Shown here: one piece after another, positions 42,600 to 52,307 of the stretch
Numbering within the stretch: position 1 is the stretch's first letter
How the letters are laid out: each line of letters opens with the position of its first letter
Assembly (NCBI GenBank): GCA_963721115.1
Contig: CAVRIA010000006.1
Location: 310,001-374,000 of the forward strand
Reading direction: 5' to 3'
DNA length: 64,000 nucleotides
DNA from: CAVRIA01 sp963721115
GTDB taxonomy: Bacteria > Desulfobacterota > Binatia > HRBIN30 > CADEER01
Notes under the pieces: generated by a model
What the model saw: only the letters and a program-made list of their open reading frames with translations
Told to the model about the DNA's origin: nothing
Databases searched by the model: none
Made by a program: the position numbers and the translations under genes

Positions 42600-44441
42600 T
42601 CACTGGCGCGATCGGGCGCCATGCCGCTTGCTTTCGGCGCGGTGCGCCGCCGCCCCGCCATCCGCGCGCGCGGCCGCCGCGAGATGGAAGACCACGTCCG
42701 AATAGGCGCCCTGCTCGTAGGCGGAGCGAGCCTCGAAGCGGCGCAGCTTGCCGCTGGTGGTGAGCGGCAGCTGGCCGCGGCCGACCAGCATGATGTCGTG
42801 CGGGGCGATTCCGAAGCGCCGAAAGATCTCCTGGCGCAGCGTGCCGGCCGTGCTGGCGGGATCGCCGAGAGAGGGCGCGATCGTCTCGGCCACCACGATC
42901 AGCCCCTCGGTGCCCCGCGCCGCTTCCTCGACGCCGAAGGCGGCGACGCGGCCGCTGCGCATGCCGGGCAGCTCTCCGATCGCCGCCTCGATCTCCTGCG
43001 GGTACAGGTTGCGTCCACCGATGATGATCAGATCCTTCTGGCGTCCCGTCACGTACAGCTCGCCGTCGCGCAGAAACCCGAGATCGCCGGTGTGCAGCCA
43101 GCCGTGGCTGTCCGTCGCCTCGACCCGTCCCTGCGATGTCAGAAAGCCATGGCACACCGAGGCACCTCGCGCCCAGATCTCTCCCACCTCCGAGTCTCCA
43201 CTCCAATGTCCGCCGTGGCCGCGAATGTGAACCTCGACCCCTGCCAGCGGCGGCCCGACGGAGACCACGGCGCCGCCGGGGGCGCGACCCGCCGCGGCGC
43301 CGTCGCTTCCGGTCTTGGCCGTCGAGACGGGCGTTTTCTTCGACAGCGCCCGGCCCGGCGGCTGCATGCACACCGCCAGGGTGCTCTCCGCCAGCCCGTA
43401 ACAGGGAGTGACGACGCCGCGCCGCAGGCCGAGCGGCTGAAAGCGCCGCTCGAAGGCCCGAACGTCGTCGGCCTGGATCGGCTCGGCGCCGTTGAGGAGG
43501 ATCCGTAGGGGAGAGAGATCGAGCCCGGCGACCGAATCGCGGTCCACCCGTCGCACGCACAGGCTGTAGGCGAACTGCGGGGCGACGCTGAGGGTGGCGC
43601 CGTACCTGCTCATCACGTGGAGCCAGAAGTCCGGCCGGCGCAGGAAGTCCGTCGGCGGGAAGAGGACCAGCGGCATGCCCATGGCGAGGGGGGCGATCAT
43701 GGTCCCGATCAGACCCATGTCGTGGTAGAGCGGCAGCCAGCTGACGGCCACGTCGTCCCGGTTCAGCTCCATGCGGAGCGTGAAGCCGCGGATGTTGCTC
43801 AGCAGGTTCGTCTGCGTCAGGCAGATGCCGCGCGGCTCACCGGTGCTGCCCGACGAGAACTGGATGAGCGCGAGATCGTCGGGTCCGGGAGGCCGCGGAA
43901 GGGCCGGAGCCGGCTTGGCCGCCCAGACGTCTTCCGGGCCGGCGATCGCGCATCCGCGCAGTTCCGGCGCGTCCTTCAAGATGTCCCGCAGCGGCTCGGG
44001 GACGAGCAGCAGACGCGCTCCGGTGGTCTTGACCATGCGCGCCGCGGTCCCGGCAAACCCGGCCAGCTGCTTCCAACCGGCCGGCGGATAGGCCGGCACC
44101 GGTGTGGCCCCGGCGCGCAGGATGCCCCAGAAGAAGAAGACGAAATCCGCGCTCGTCGGGAGGACCAGCAGAACGCGATCGCGCGGCCGCACACCCATGC
44201 CGCGCAACCGGCGCGCCGCCTCCGCCACGCTGTCGGCCAGACGCTCCCAGCTCACGGATGTCGGTCGCTCGGAGACGCTCTCGACGCGAAACGCGATGCG
44301 CCGCCGACGCTTGGCGCGCTCGTCGAAGCAGGCCAGGAGCGTATCCGCCGATAGCGCCTCCAGCATGACGGAGTCGGCGACATCGGCCGGAGTGCGATCC
44401 TTGCGCGGGTAGGTGCCCGGGGAGACTTCCTTCTTCCGCAT
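42600..44441 (-). CDS. Fatty-acyl-AMP ligase
   Basis: A 613-residue member of the ANL superfamily with the AMP-forming motif LIQFSSGSTGEPRGICLTQ and later motifs CYGLAESTLAV and GWLHTGDLGFLRDGEL, and a C-terminal LTTSGKLRRFEA holding the catalytic Lys. The overall pattern (wide N-terminal domain and the SWLPLYHDMGLIG segment) is that of fatty-acyl-AMP ligases that load acyl groups onto acyl carrier proteins. The next gene upstream encodes an ACP, which fits: acyl-AMP to acyl-ACP. Acyl chain preference is unknown. Confidence 0.87.
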   Translation of the reverse strand: MRKKEVSPGTYPRKDRTPADVADSVMLEALSADTLLACFDERAKRRRRIAFRVESVSERPTSVSWERLADSVAEAARRLRGMGVRPRDRVLLVLPTSADFVFFFWGILRAGATPVPAYPPAGWKQLAGFAGTAARMVKTTGARLLLVPEPLRDILKDAPELRGCAIAGPEDVWAAKPAPALPRPPGPDDLALIQFSSGSTGEPRGICLTQTNLLSNIRGFTLRMELNRDDVAVSWLPLYHDMGLIGTMIAPLAMGMPLVLFPPTDFLRRPDFWLHVMSRYGATLSVAPQFAYSLCVRRVDRDSVAGLDLSPLRILLNGAEPIQADDVRAFERRFQPLGLRRGVVTPCYGLAESTLAVCMQPPGRALSKKTPVSTAKTGSDGAAAGRAPGGAVVSVGPPLAGVEVHIRGHGGHWSGDSEVGEIWARGASVCHGFLTSQGRVEATDSHGWLHTGDLGFLRDGELYVTGRQKDLIIIGGRNLYPQEIEAAIGELPGMRSGRVAAFGVEEAARGTEGLIVVAETIAPSLGDPASTAGTLRQEIFRRFGIAPHDIMLVGRGQLPLTTSGKLRRFEARSAYEQGAYSDVVFHLAAAARADGGAAAHRAESKRHGARSRQ

Positions 44442-44459
44442 TCGTCGCCAGATTCGAAT

Positions 44460-44834
44460 TCAGGATTTGTGCGCTCTCTTGCCGCCGCGGCGCGCCGCCG
44501 TCCCGCCCCGCGTGCGCGCCGCGAGCGCCGTCACCTTCTTGCGCCGGGGCGGCACCTCGACGCGCTCCTGGATCAGGGCCGCCATTGCGTCGAATCGCTT
44601 GCGCGACTCCAGATCCTCGGCGTCGCAGCGAATGCCGAAGGTCTCCTCCACGGCCACCTGCAGCGAGACGAACGACATCGAGTCCATCGCCAGGTCCCCC
44701 TCGATGCTCGAGTCGTCGCGGATCAGGGTACCCGGAATGCCCGCGTTCTGCTCGATCAGCCGGCGGAGAACTTCTTTGACTCGTTCGATCGACGGTTGCG
44801 CCGTGACCGCAGCCGTTTCCCGGGATCGAGCCAT
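44460..44834 (-). CDS. Acyl carrier protein with basic tail
   Basis: A 124-residue carrier protein with the phosphopantetheine site DLAMDSMSFVSLQVAVE (Ser52 in DSM) and an acidic helical core. The last 35 residues are a basic tail (RRKKVTALAARTRGG and more), unlike ordinary ACPs and possibly used for docking. It sits between the fatty-acyl-AMP ligase and the alpha-oxoamine synthase genes, so it would be loaded by the former and used by the latter. Confidence 0.85.
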   Translation of the reverse strand: MARSRETAAVTAQPSIERVKEVLRRLIEQNAGIPGTLIRDDSSIEGDLAMDSMSFVSLQVAVEETFGIRCDAEDLESRKRFDAMAALIQERVEVPPRRKKVTALAARTRGGTAARRGGKRAHKS

Positions 44835-44847
44835 CGGTCGATCCGTC

Positions 44848-46200
44848 TCAGCCGACGACGCCGGTGACCGCCGGAAATGCCCCGTTCGAGGCGGCCCTGT
44901 GCGCCGACGCCGGACGGCGGCTGCCCCGGGTCAGGCCCAGTGCCTGCCCGACCTCGCCGATCCGCGAGATGGCTGCGTCGATCGTGGCGTCGTCGTGCGC
45001 CGCGGTGACGTGCCCGCGCACGCGGCTGAGGTGACCCTGAACCATCGGCGGGATGGCCGGACAGACCAGCACGCCGCGATCGCGCAACCGGGCGGTGAAC
45101 TCGAGCGTTCTCGCCGGGTCGCCGACCAGGATCGGGACCACCGGCGTCTCGCTCTGCAAGGTGTCGAAGCCGAAACGCTGGAGGCCGCTCAATAGACGTC
45201 GCGCGTTGTGCCACAGCCGCTCGCGACGCTCGGGCTCCGCCTCGAGGATCTGCAGCGCCGCCGCGGCCGCGGCCACGTTCGCGGGCGGTAGGGCGGCGGA
45301 GAAGATGAGCGATCGGGCGCTGTGCCGAATCACGTCGATCAGGTTCTGCTCGGCGGCGACGAAGCCGCCGACGCTGGACAGCGACTTGCTCATGGTGCCC
45401 ATGATCAGGTCGACCTCGTTCAGCAGATCGAAATGCTCGGCGGCCCCACACCCGCGGCGACCCAGCACCCCCAGCGAATGTGCCTCGTCCACCATGATCA
45501 GCGCGCCGTGGGCGTGGGCCACGGCGCACAGGTCCGGTAGCTCCGCGATGTCGCCGTCGGCGCTGTAGATGCCCTCGACGATCACCAGAACGCGCCGGTC
45601 CGCCGCCTCACGCTCGAGGATCGCGTCCAGATGGCGGGCGCTGTTGTGCTGGAAGACGCGCACGTCGGCACCCGAGAGGCGCGTCCCGTCGACGATCGAG
45701 GCGTGGTTGAAGAGATCGGTGACGATCAGATCGCCGCGCCGCATCAGCGCCGAGATGATGCCGACGTTGGCCTGGTAACCGGACGCGAACAGAGCGACCG
45801 CCTGCTGCTCGAGGAAGTTCGTCAGGCGCTGCTCGAGCTCGCGGTGCAGCCGCGTGTAGCCGCCGGCGAGAGGAGACGCGCAGCGGCTGGTGCCGAACTC
45901 CTCGATGGCTCGCTGCGCCGCCTCGCGCGGCCGCGGGTCGGCGCTCAACCCGAGGTAATCGTTTGCCACCAGAACGATGGGACGGTCTTCGACCGGTCCC
46001 CGCGACGGGTCGACGCAAGCGTAGAATGAGTAGACTCCCGCCGCCCGCGCCGCCTTCACCTGGTCGAGTAGATCGGCGAACGGCTCGACGAAACGCGCCC
46101 GTACCTGGTCGAGCCTTCTGTGCCGCGGCGACTTACCCCGCCCTCTCGGTGTCGCCGGTTGTACGGATGACCGCATTTGCCTTGACCCCTTCCCCACCAT
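44848..46200 (-). CDS. Alpha-oxoamine synthase, serine palmitoyltransferase-like
   Basis: A 450-residue PLP-dependent enzyme of the group that includes 8-amino-7-oxononanoate synthase (BioF), serine palmitoyltransferase (SPT), KBL and ALAS. PLP lysine is Lys272 in MGTMSKSLSSVGGFVA, and DEAH (238-241) holds the pyridine Asp. The SKS...GGF pattern looks closer to SPT than to BioF (where GKAxG is usual), and YSADGDIAEL also fits. With an adjacent ACP and acyl-AMP ligase, condensation of an acyl-ACP with serine to a long-chain base is a reasonable prediction. BioF or another alpha-oxoamine synthase remains possible. GGAG six bases upstream of ATG 46200. Confidence 0.78.
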   Translation of the reverse strand: MVGKGSRQMRSSVQPATPRGRGKSPRHRRLDQVRARFVEPFADLLDQVKAARAAGVYSFYACVDPSRGPVEDRPIVLVANDYLGLSADPRPREAAQRAIEEFGTSRCASPLAGGYTRLHRELEQRLTNFLEQQAVALFASGYQANVGIISALMRRGDLIVTDLFNHASIVDGTRLSGADVRVFQHNSARHLDAILEREAADRRVLVIVEGIYSADGDIAELPDLCAVAHAHGALIMVDEAHSLGVLGRRGCGAAEHFDLLNEVDLIMGTMSKSLSSVGGFVAAEQNLIDVIRHSARSLIFSAALPPANVAAAAAALQILEAEPERRERLWHNARRLLSGLQRFGFDTLQSETPVVPILVGDPARTLEFTARLRDRGVLVCPAIPPMVQGHLSRVRGHVTAAHDDATIDAAISRIGEVGQALGLTRGSRRPASAHRAASNGAFPAVTGVVG

Positions 46201-46213
46201 CTTGGCTCCGATT

Positions 46214-46243
46214 TGGTTAGTCAGCTTCTTTTCTCCGTGTCAA
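46214..46243 (-). promoter_or_regulatory. Candidate sigma70-type promoter for the synthase/ACP/ligase genes
   Basis: On the minus strand, TTGACA (46238-46243) is followed after 18 bases by TAACCA (46214-46219), close to a -35/-10 pair, and lies just upstream of the alpha-oxoamine synthase start. The -10 is weak. Confidence 0.4.
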
Positions 46244-46317
46244 TAGGACAAGACTGCGTCCCGGGGGCTCACGCCGCGCTGCGTCAAATGGGACTATAGG
46301 AGAAACGCCGAGCGATG

Positions 46318-47103
46318 TCAGCCCACCGATCGCCTGGCGGCGCTGCCCACGATGCGCCGCACCAGGGATCCTGGGAACAGGCCGCCGAGAGCCCCGGCCA
46401 GGCGGTTGCCGAGCCCGGGGACGCAGACGACCCGGCCTTGCCGCAACGCGGCAAGCGATTTGTCCACCACCTCATCCACCTCCATCCACGCGAGCGAGGG
46501 AATGCGAGAGACATCCAGGCCCGCGCGCGCCTGGAACTCCGTGTGCGTGAATCCGGGGCACAGGGTCTGGATCTGCACCCCGGTTCCCCGAAGCTCCTCC
46601 GATAGTGCTTCGCTGAAGCTCTTCACGTACGCCTTGGTCGCACTGTACGTCGCATTGTAGGGCCCCGGTGCGAAGGCCGCCAGAGAGGACACGTTGACGA
46701 TCGCCCCTCGCTTTCGTCTTACCATGGAGGGAAGCGCGGCGCGCGTCAAGCGCACGAGGGCGATGACGTTGAGCTGGATCTCGACGATCTCCCGCTCGAT
46801 GTCGAGATCGGCGAACTTCCCCAGGGTGCCGAAGCCGGCGTTGTTGACGAGCAGATCGAGGGCCTGGTCGCGCGCCACCTCTTCCTCGACGCGCTGCAGG
46901 TCTTCGCGGCTTGTGAGGTCGGCGGGGAGGACCGTCGCGCCGATGCGGTGATCGCGCCGCAAGCGTTCGGCCAGTGCATCGAGCCGGTCGCGACTGCGCG
47001 CCACCAGCACGAGATCGCAGCCGTCGCGCGCCAGGCGCGCGGCGAACGCGGCGCCGATTCCGGTCGAGGCGCCGGTTACGAGAGCGCGCCGAAAAGTCGT
47101 CAT
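46318..47103 (-). CDS. Classical short-chain dehydrogenase/reductase
   Basis: A 261-residue SDR with the cofactor motif TGASTGIGAAFA (residues 10-21), NNAG at 87-90 and a catalytic Tyr153/Lys157 in YNATYSATKAYVKSF, with Ser139/140 upstream. It is of the DltE/YqjQ type. Located upstream of the alpha-oxoamine synthase on the same strand, it could reduce the 3-keto group of a newly made long-chain base, though known bacterial CerR enzymes are a different SDR subtype. ATG 47103 gives the normal N-terminus. Confidence 0.84.
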   Translation of the reverse strand: MTTFRRALVTGASTGIGAAFAARLARDGCDLVLVARSRDRLDALAERLRRDHRIGATVLPADLTSREDLQRVEEEVARDQALDLLVNNAGFGTLGKFADLDIEREIVEIQLNVIALVRLTRAALPSMVRRKRGAIVNVSSLAAFAPGPYNATYSATKAYVKSFSEALSEELRGTGVQIQTLCPGFTHTEFQARAGLDVSRIPSLAWMEVDEVVDKSLAALRQGRVVCVPGLGNRLAGALGGLFPGSLVRRIVGSAARRSVG

Positions 47104-47201
47104 CGTACGGATAGTGCCCGGTCTCGAAGCCGGGGACAAGGGCGCCGGCCGCTGCGGTCGCTCCGCCCTCCCCGGGGGACACCAGCTCTTTGCTCGTCCG
47201 C

Positions 47202-48400
47202 TCAGCCGAACGACCGGGTCACGAACCAGAACACACCCAGCGCCAGCGCGCCCGCCGAGCCGTACTCGACAACGGCGCCTCGCATGCGGCGATCGCGCGC
47301 TGCGAGCGCGAGCAGGGCGGCGAGCAGGATCAGGGCGGCGAGCTGACCCGCCTCGACGCCGAGGTTGAAGCCGAACAACGCGGTCGCCAGACGCTGGGGG
47401 GGAAGCTTCGCCTCGGTCAGGACGCCGGCGAACCCGAAGCCGTGCACCAGGCCGAAGAGGAAGGCGGTGGTCGCCCGCAGGGGCGCCGGGTACGGCATCC
47501 CTCCCGTCAGCGCGAAGGAGCAGGCGGCGAACAAGGCGAGCCCGAACAACGTGAGCGCCGGAACGTCTCCGTACCCGCCGCTGGCGGCGGCACCCAGCAG
47601 CAGGAGGGCTGCCGGCAGGGCCGCGGCGAGGACCCGGCGGCGCCCGCCGGCGAGCCAGAGGTTCTCGGCGGCCACGATGGCGATCGAGAACCCGATCACG
47701 GCCTCGATCGGCTGGCGTGGCGGATGCAGGACGCCGAGCACCGCGGCGCCCAGGGTAATGCTGTGGGCCACCGTGAAGCCGGCGACGATGCGCGCCGCGT
47801 CGCGCAGGGTACCGGCGAGGAGGAGGAGGGCGACGACGAAGGCGAGATGGTCCCAGCCCGTCAGCATGTGACCGATGCCGAGGTACACGTACGACGAAAA
47901 CGAGCTGCCGGCCAGCTGCGCCTCCGCCGCGCCGGGCTGGTTCAATACCCAATCGGCGTCGCCGTCCGACAGCACTCGCTCGAGGGTCGTGCGGCCGTCC
48001 AAACGCACGCGTGCGAAGTGCAGGTGCGTCGGGGCGACGTCGAGCAGCAACGCGCTTTCGATCTCGAGCGCCCCACCGCCGGGACAGCGCAGCCGCCATT
48101 CGAAGACGACGCGTTCCGGGGGGACGGTCGCCGCCGCGGTCCGTCGTCGATCGCGCAGGCGCGCCCGCCCTGGCGCAGGATGAGGTGCCGCGCCAGGTAG
48201 TCGCCGAGCCGGCGATCGGCGTCGGCTCCGGCCAGCGCCCACGGCAGCCGCGAGACGTCGAGACGCGACAGCCGTACGGTGACCGATGCGGTCTGCGCCG
48301 CGATCTCCCAGGTGGAGTAGGAGACGGTGCGATCGTGCGCCGCGGCCGGGCCGCCGCAGAGCAGGGCGAGAAGAACGCCGGCGGCGTGGACGCGCTTCAT
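47202..48400 (-). CDS. HupE/UreJ-family membrane protein, frameshifted
   Basis: The N-terminal frame (ATG 48400, overlapping the parvulin stop) has a signal peptide and an extracytoplasmic domain to ACAIDDGPR. A missing base near 48140 shifts the reading to the frame that continues TVPPERVVFEWRLRCPGG and then a membrane domain with YLGIGHMLTGWDHLAFVVAL, FTVAHSITLGAAVLG and FLFGLVHGFGFAGVLTE, the histidine-rich pattern of HupE/UreJ, proteins often linked to nickel or hydrogenase. No hydrogenase is nearby. Intact it would be about 400 residues. Confidence 0.75.
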
Positions 48401-49314
48401 GGGACGACGGGCGCGATGGCGACGTCTGCGCGCTTGCGCAAGCCGTCCAGATACTTTCGCAGCGCGTGCTCCCCGGCACGGCGGCGGAACTCGGCCGCCA
48501 CTTCGGGGCGGATCTCGGCGAGCGGCGGCGCCTCGGCGTCCTTTCGCTCGATCACCTGCAGGAGGTGAAAGCCGACCCCCGAGCGGACCGGATCGCTCAC
48601 GTCGCCCACCGACAACCCGAGAGCGGCACGCAGAGCGGTCGGACCGAGATAGTCGAGCAGCTTGGCGGGCGGCAGAAGCGAATCGGGGAGCGGCGACACG
48701 GGGTCGTCACCGAAGGACTCGCGCAGTGCCGCGAAGCTCTCTCCGCCGCGCCACCGTCGTGCCGCTTCGCGCGCCCGTTGCTCGGCGGCGGCGGCGTCCG
48801 CGGGGGCGGCGACGCGAACGAAGATCTGCCGCACTCGCAGGCGCCCCGGCCGGGCGAAAAAGTCCCGGTTGGTCTCGTAGAACTCCCGCAGCTCGCGCTC
48901 GGTCGGCTGTCGATCGTCATCCTGCGCGATGACGGAGGAGATGACCGCGTTGGTGAGATCCGCGCGCACGCGCCGGTCGTGTCGGGCGAGCCCGAGCTCG
49001 AGGCCGCGCTGCACCAGAAGCTCTTCGTCGATCAGGCGGTCGAGCACGTGGCGGTAGTCGGTGTCCCGCATCTGGTCGCGGCGGTCTCCGGCCAGGGCTT
49101 CGATCAAGCGCCGGTAGTCCTCGCTGCGGATCACCTCGCCGTTCACCCGTGCCACCGCGCCCGGCGGCAGACCTCCGCTCCGCTCCGCGCGCGGCGCCAG
49201 CAAGCCCGCGGCGGCGAGGGCACCGCCGAGCGCCATGCCCAGCGCGAGGAGCGCGGAGGCACGTCGCGAGGGCGGCGGTCCGTTTCGACGGGAGAGCAAC
49301 GCGCTGTCGGACAT
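48397..49314 (-). CDS. Parvulin-type peptidylprolyl isomerase
   Basis: A 305-residue protein: N-terminal signal-anchor (ALLALGMALGGALAAAGLLA), a SurA/PpiD-like N-terminal helix domain starting AVARVNGEVIRSEDYRRLIE, and a parvulin PPIase domain (LRVRQIFVRVAAP, then RWRGGESFAALRESFGDDPV and GVGFHLLQVIERKDAEAP). It would act as a periplasmic folding chaperone/isomerase. Its TGA overlaps the start of the HupE/UreJ gene (ATGA). ATG 49314 has an AAGG site just upstream. Confidence 0.83.
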   Translation of the reverse strand: MSDSALLSRRNGPPPSRRASALLALGMALGGALAAAGLLAPRAERSGGLPPGAVARVNGEVIRSEDYRRLIEALAGDRRDQMRDTDYRHVLDRLIDEELLVQRGLELGLARHDRRVRADLTNAVISSVIAQDDDRQPTERELREFYETNRDFFARPGRLRVRQIFVRVAAPADAAAAEQRAREAARRWRGGESFAALRESFGDDPVSPLPDSLLPPAKLLDYLGPTALRAALGLSVGDVSDPVRSGVGFHLLQVIERKDAEAPPLAEIRPEVAAEFRRRAGEHALRKYLDGLRKRADVAIAPVVP

Positions 49315-49457
49315 CGACCTTCTATTTTCCCCGGCCGAGACGGGGAATCGCGTCCTGGTTAGCACGCCGGCCGGGCCGCCGTCATCGCCTGCTGCGCGGC
49401 TCTTTACAAGCGGCGCGGCGAAGGGCTAGACACGGCGAAACAGCGGGGGAGGGTCGC

Positions 49458-50417
49458 ATGCGCAGGAGGCTGTTGTGTCTGGGGATGGCACTCGTCGCGT
49501 TGGCTACGGCGTCGCCGAGCTTCGCGAGTGAGCCGGTTGCAGGTGTCGACGTGGGGGCCGCCATACCGACTTCGCAGTTTCGCAACACCGCCGATGTCGG
49601 TGGCGCCGTCGCGCCGTTCGTGGGGTGGAAATTCGGAGACTGGATCGCTGTGACTCCGCTCATCCAGCCGCAGTTCGCGGCCTTCTCGACGCAGCAGGGC
49701 GTCGGCTCCAACGACGTGACCAGCATCTTCTCGATCACTGGCGGCGCCCGCTTCTCGCTGTTCGACGGTGCCAAGGAGGTCTACTTCAGCGCCCAGGGGG
49801 GCTACTACCGTGGCGTCACCGGGCCGCTGAACGGCGACGGCGACGGCTTCAACATCGCCGGCGGATTCAACTACGAGCTCCAGCCAGGCACCGGGCTCGG
49901 CCTGTACATCCGGCGCGACCAGGCGTCGATGCGCGCGGCGGCCGGAACCAAGGACGACCTGACGTTTCTGGTGAGCGGCCTCGAGTTTCGCCACCGCTTT
50001 CTGCCTCCGCCGCCCCCGCCTCCGCCTCCCGTCGTCGCTGCCGCGCCCGTGCCCGCTCCGACGCCCGCTCCGGTGAAGAAGAAGATCGTCTTGCGCGGGG
50101 TACGCTTCGATTTCGACAAGGCCGTGATCCGGTCGGACGCCGAGCCGATCCTGGACGAGGCCGCGCGGACGTTGAAGGACGAGCCCTCGATCGCGATCGC
50201 CGTCGAGGGGCACACGGACTCGATCGGAACCGATTCCTACAACCAAAAGCTGTCGTTGCGCCGCGCCACGGCGGTGCGGGATTACCTGGCGGCGCATGGG
50301 GTCGACGCCGATCGCATGACCGTGGAGGGGTTCGGCGAGTCCCATCCGGTGGCAAGCAACGATACGGCCGAAGGCCGCGCCCAGAATCGGCGCGTCGAGC
50401 TGCGGGTGCACGAATAG
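49458..50417 (+). CDS. OmpA-family outer-membrane protein
   Basis: A 319-residue protein with a signal peptide (LCLGMALVALATASPSFA), a membrane beta-barrel-like region of about 150 residues, a short Pro/Ala hinge (PPPPPPPPPVVAAAPVPAP) and a C-terminal OmpA/Pal peptidoglycan-binding domain: VRFDFDKAVIRSDAEPILDE, VEGHTDSIGTDSYNQKLSLR and NRRVELRV. It should anchor the outer membrane to peptidoglycan. ATG 49458 has a strong GGGGGAGGG upstream. It is divergent from the parvulin gene. Confidence 0.9.
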   Translation: MRRRLLCLGMALVALATASPSFASEPVAGVDVGAAIPTSQFRNTADVGGAVAPFVGWKFGDWIAVTPLIQPQFAAFSTQQGVGSNDVTSIFSITGGARFSLFDGAKEVYFSAQGGYYRGVTGPLNGDGDGFNIAGGFNYELQPGTGLGLYIRRDQASMRAAAGTKDDLTFLVSGLEFRHRFLPPPPPPPPPVVAAAPVPAPTPAPVKKKIVLRGVRFDFDKAVIRSDAEPILDEAARTLKDEPSIAIAVEGHTDSIGTDSYNQKLSLRRATAVRDYLAAHGVDADRMTVEGFGESHPVASNDTAEGRAQNRRVELRVHE

Positions 50418-50481
50418 TCGAAGGCGGAGCCGATGGGCGGCCGCGGCGGGAAGCGCTGCGGCTGCCGCTATCTCGAACGGT

Positions 50482-52114
50482 TCAGGGGCGTTCGTCCACG
50501 AGGCGTTTGATGGCGGCGCGATGCGGCTTGCCGCTGTCGGTTCGCGGCAGTCGCGCCACGAGGAGCAGTTGCTCCGGCAACTTCTGTCGCGCCAGGCCTC
50601 GCTCGCGAAGAAACTCGCACAGCTCCGCGAGCGATAGGGCCGCTCCCCTCGCGCAGAGAGACGGCGGCACAGGCCCGCTCGCCGCTGCGCTCGTCGGGCA
50701 CGGCGACGACGGCCACTTCCGCGACCGCCGGATGGCGCTCGATCAGCTCTTCGAGCTCGCGGACGCTGAACTTCTCTCCTTTGCGGATCACGATGTCCTT
50801 GCTGCGACCGGTGATGCGCAGGTAGCCGCGGGCATCGACGCTGCCCAGGTCCCCGGTCCTGAACCAGCCGTCGGGAGTGAAGCTGTCGGCGTTGAGGGCG
50901 GGTTCGGCGTATCCGACGAAGCATTCCGGTCCGCGGGCTTGGATCTCCCCCTCCGCACCGTCCGCCTCCGGGCGGCCGTCGTCGCCGACGACGCGCACTT
51001 CCGCAGGCCAGATCGCACGCCCCTCCGTCTCCGCCCCCATGGTCTCGGCGTCGGATGCGTCGGTCGTGGTGATGGTCGGGAACTCGGTCGAGCCGTAGAC
51101 GCGCTTGGCCACGCAGCCGAGCGCGGCGCGCGCGCGGCGGACGAGGTCACCGGAGACGCTGGCGCCGCCGCAGGAGAAGAGGCGGAACGCCGACAGGTCG
51201 CGCGCCGCGCGCTCGGGATGCGCGACCAGATCCTGCAGGAAGGTCGGCGCACCGACCATGTAGGTCACGCGCTCGCTCTCCAGGAGCTGCAGGCCTCGTC
51301 CCGGCTCCCAGCGCTCCATCAGCACCGCCCGCGTGCCGAGCAACGCGGGCCCGAGGACGGCGTGGATGACGCCGCTGACGTGCGTGAGTGGCGAGGGCAT
51401 CAAGGTTGCGTCGCGCGCGGAGAGGCCGTGAATGCGTTCGAGGCTGCGCACCTCGGCGGTGAGAGTATCGTGCGTGTGTAGGACACCCTTCGGATCCGCG
51501 GTCGTGCCCGACGTGTACATCAGCATGACGACGCTCTCCGGATCGACGGCCGGCACCAAGCGGTCGGCGGTCTGCGGGGCGCGCTCCCAGGGGGTGTCGA
51601 GGAAGGCGGTGAACGAGCGCATGCCCGGCGGCGGCGCGCCGCGCGCCACGAGCACCTGCGAGAGTGCCGGCAGCTCGGTGCGCACGCGGCCGACGAGGGC
51701 GGGGTAGTCGCAGCCGCGAAACTCGCCCGGGACGACCAGCACGGTTGCGCCGGACTGGCGCAGGATGAAGCTCAGCTCGCGCTCGCGAAGCATCGGCAGG
51801 ACCGGATTGACGACAGCGCCGACGCGCGCCGCAGCGAGGAAGACGACCGCGGCTTCCCACCAGTTCGGCAGCTGATACGCGATCACGTCACCCGGGGCGA
51901 CGCCCAGCGCCAGCAGCCCCAGAGCGGCGCGGCGGGTGAGCCGCTGCCACTCGGCAAAGCTCAGTCTGGTGTCGCCCTCCACCAGCGCCGTGTCGTAGCC
52001 ACGTGCGGCGCTGGTTCTGTCGAAGCCGTCCGCCAGGGGAATCCCCGGCCAGAAGCGGCGGTCGCGATAGCGGGCTGCGTCCTCCCGTCGCAGGGCGGTC
52101 GGAACCACGCTCAT
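50482..52114 (-). CDS. Acyl-CoA/acid-CoA ligase (ANL superfamily), frameshifted at the C-terminus
   Basis: Residues up to about 485 read normally: P-loop-like VVMLMYTSGTTADPKGVLHT, then VYGSTEFPTITTT and DGWFRTGDLGSVDARGYLRI. After SLREG a one-base insertion near 50650 breaks the frame; in the other frame the last 50 residues follow (AALSLAELCEFLRERGLARQ to DSGKPHRAAIKRLVDERP, ending at 50482). The end holds the catalytic-type Lys (SGKPHR). It would adenylate a carboxylic acid and form a CoA thioester; similarity to cyclohexanecarboxylate-type CoA ligases is a guess. Divergent from the YCF48 operon. Confidence 0.78.
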
Positions 52115-52307
52115 GCGACACCTCGTTGCGGGGTAGTCGGGGTCTCCATCGATTGCTCTCGTCGACGCCGGTGACCGCCAGCGCTCTTAGGGGCTGGGCC
52201 GCTCGCGGTCAAGCGCGGCGGACAGCGCGCGGCGCGCGCGTTGTGGTTGTATCTTGCGGCGCGGCGGGGATATCATCAGCAGCGTTCATTCCTTACGTGA
52301 AGATTAA

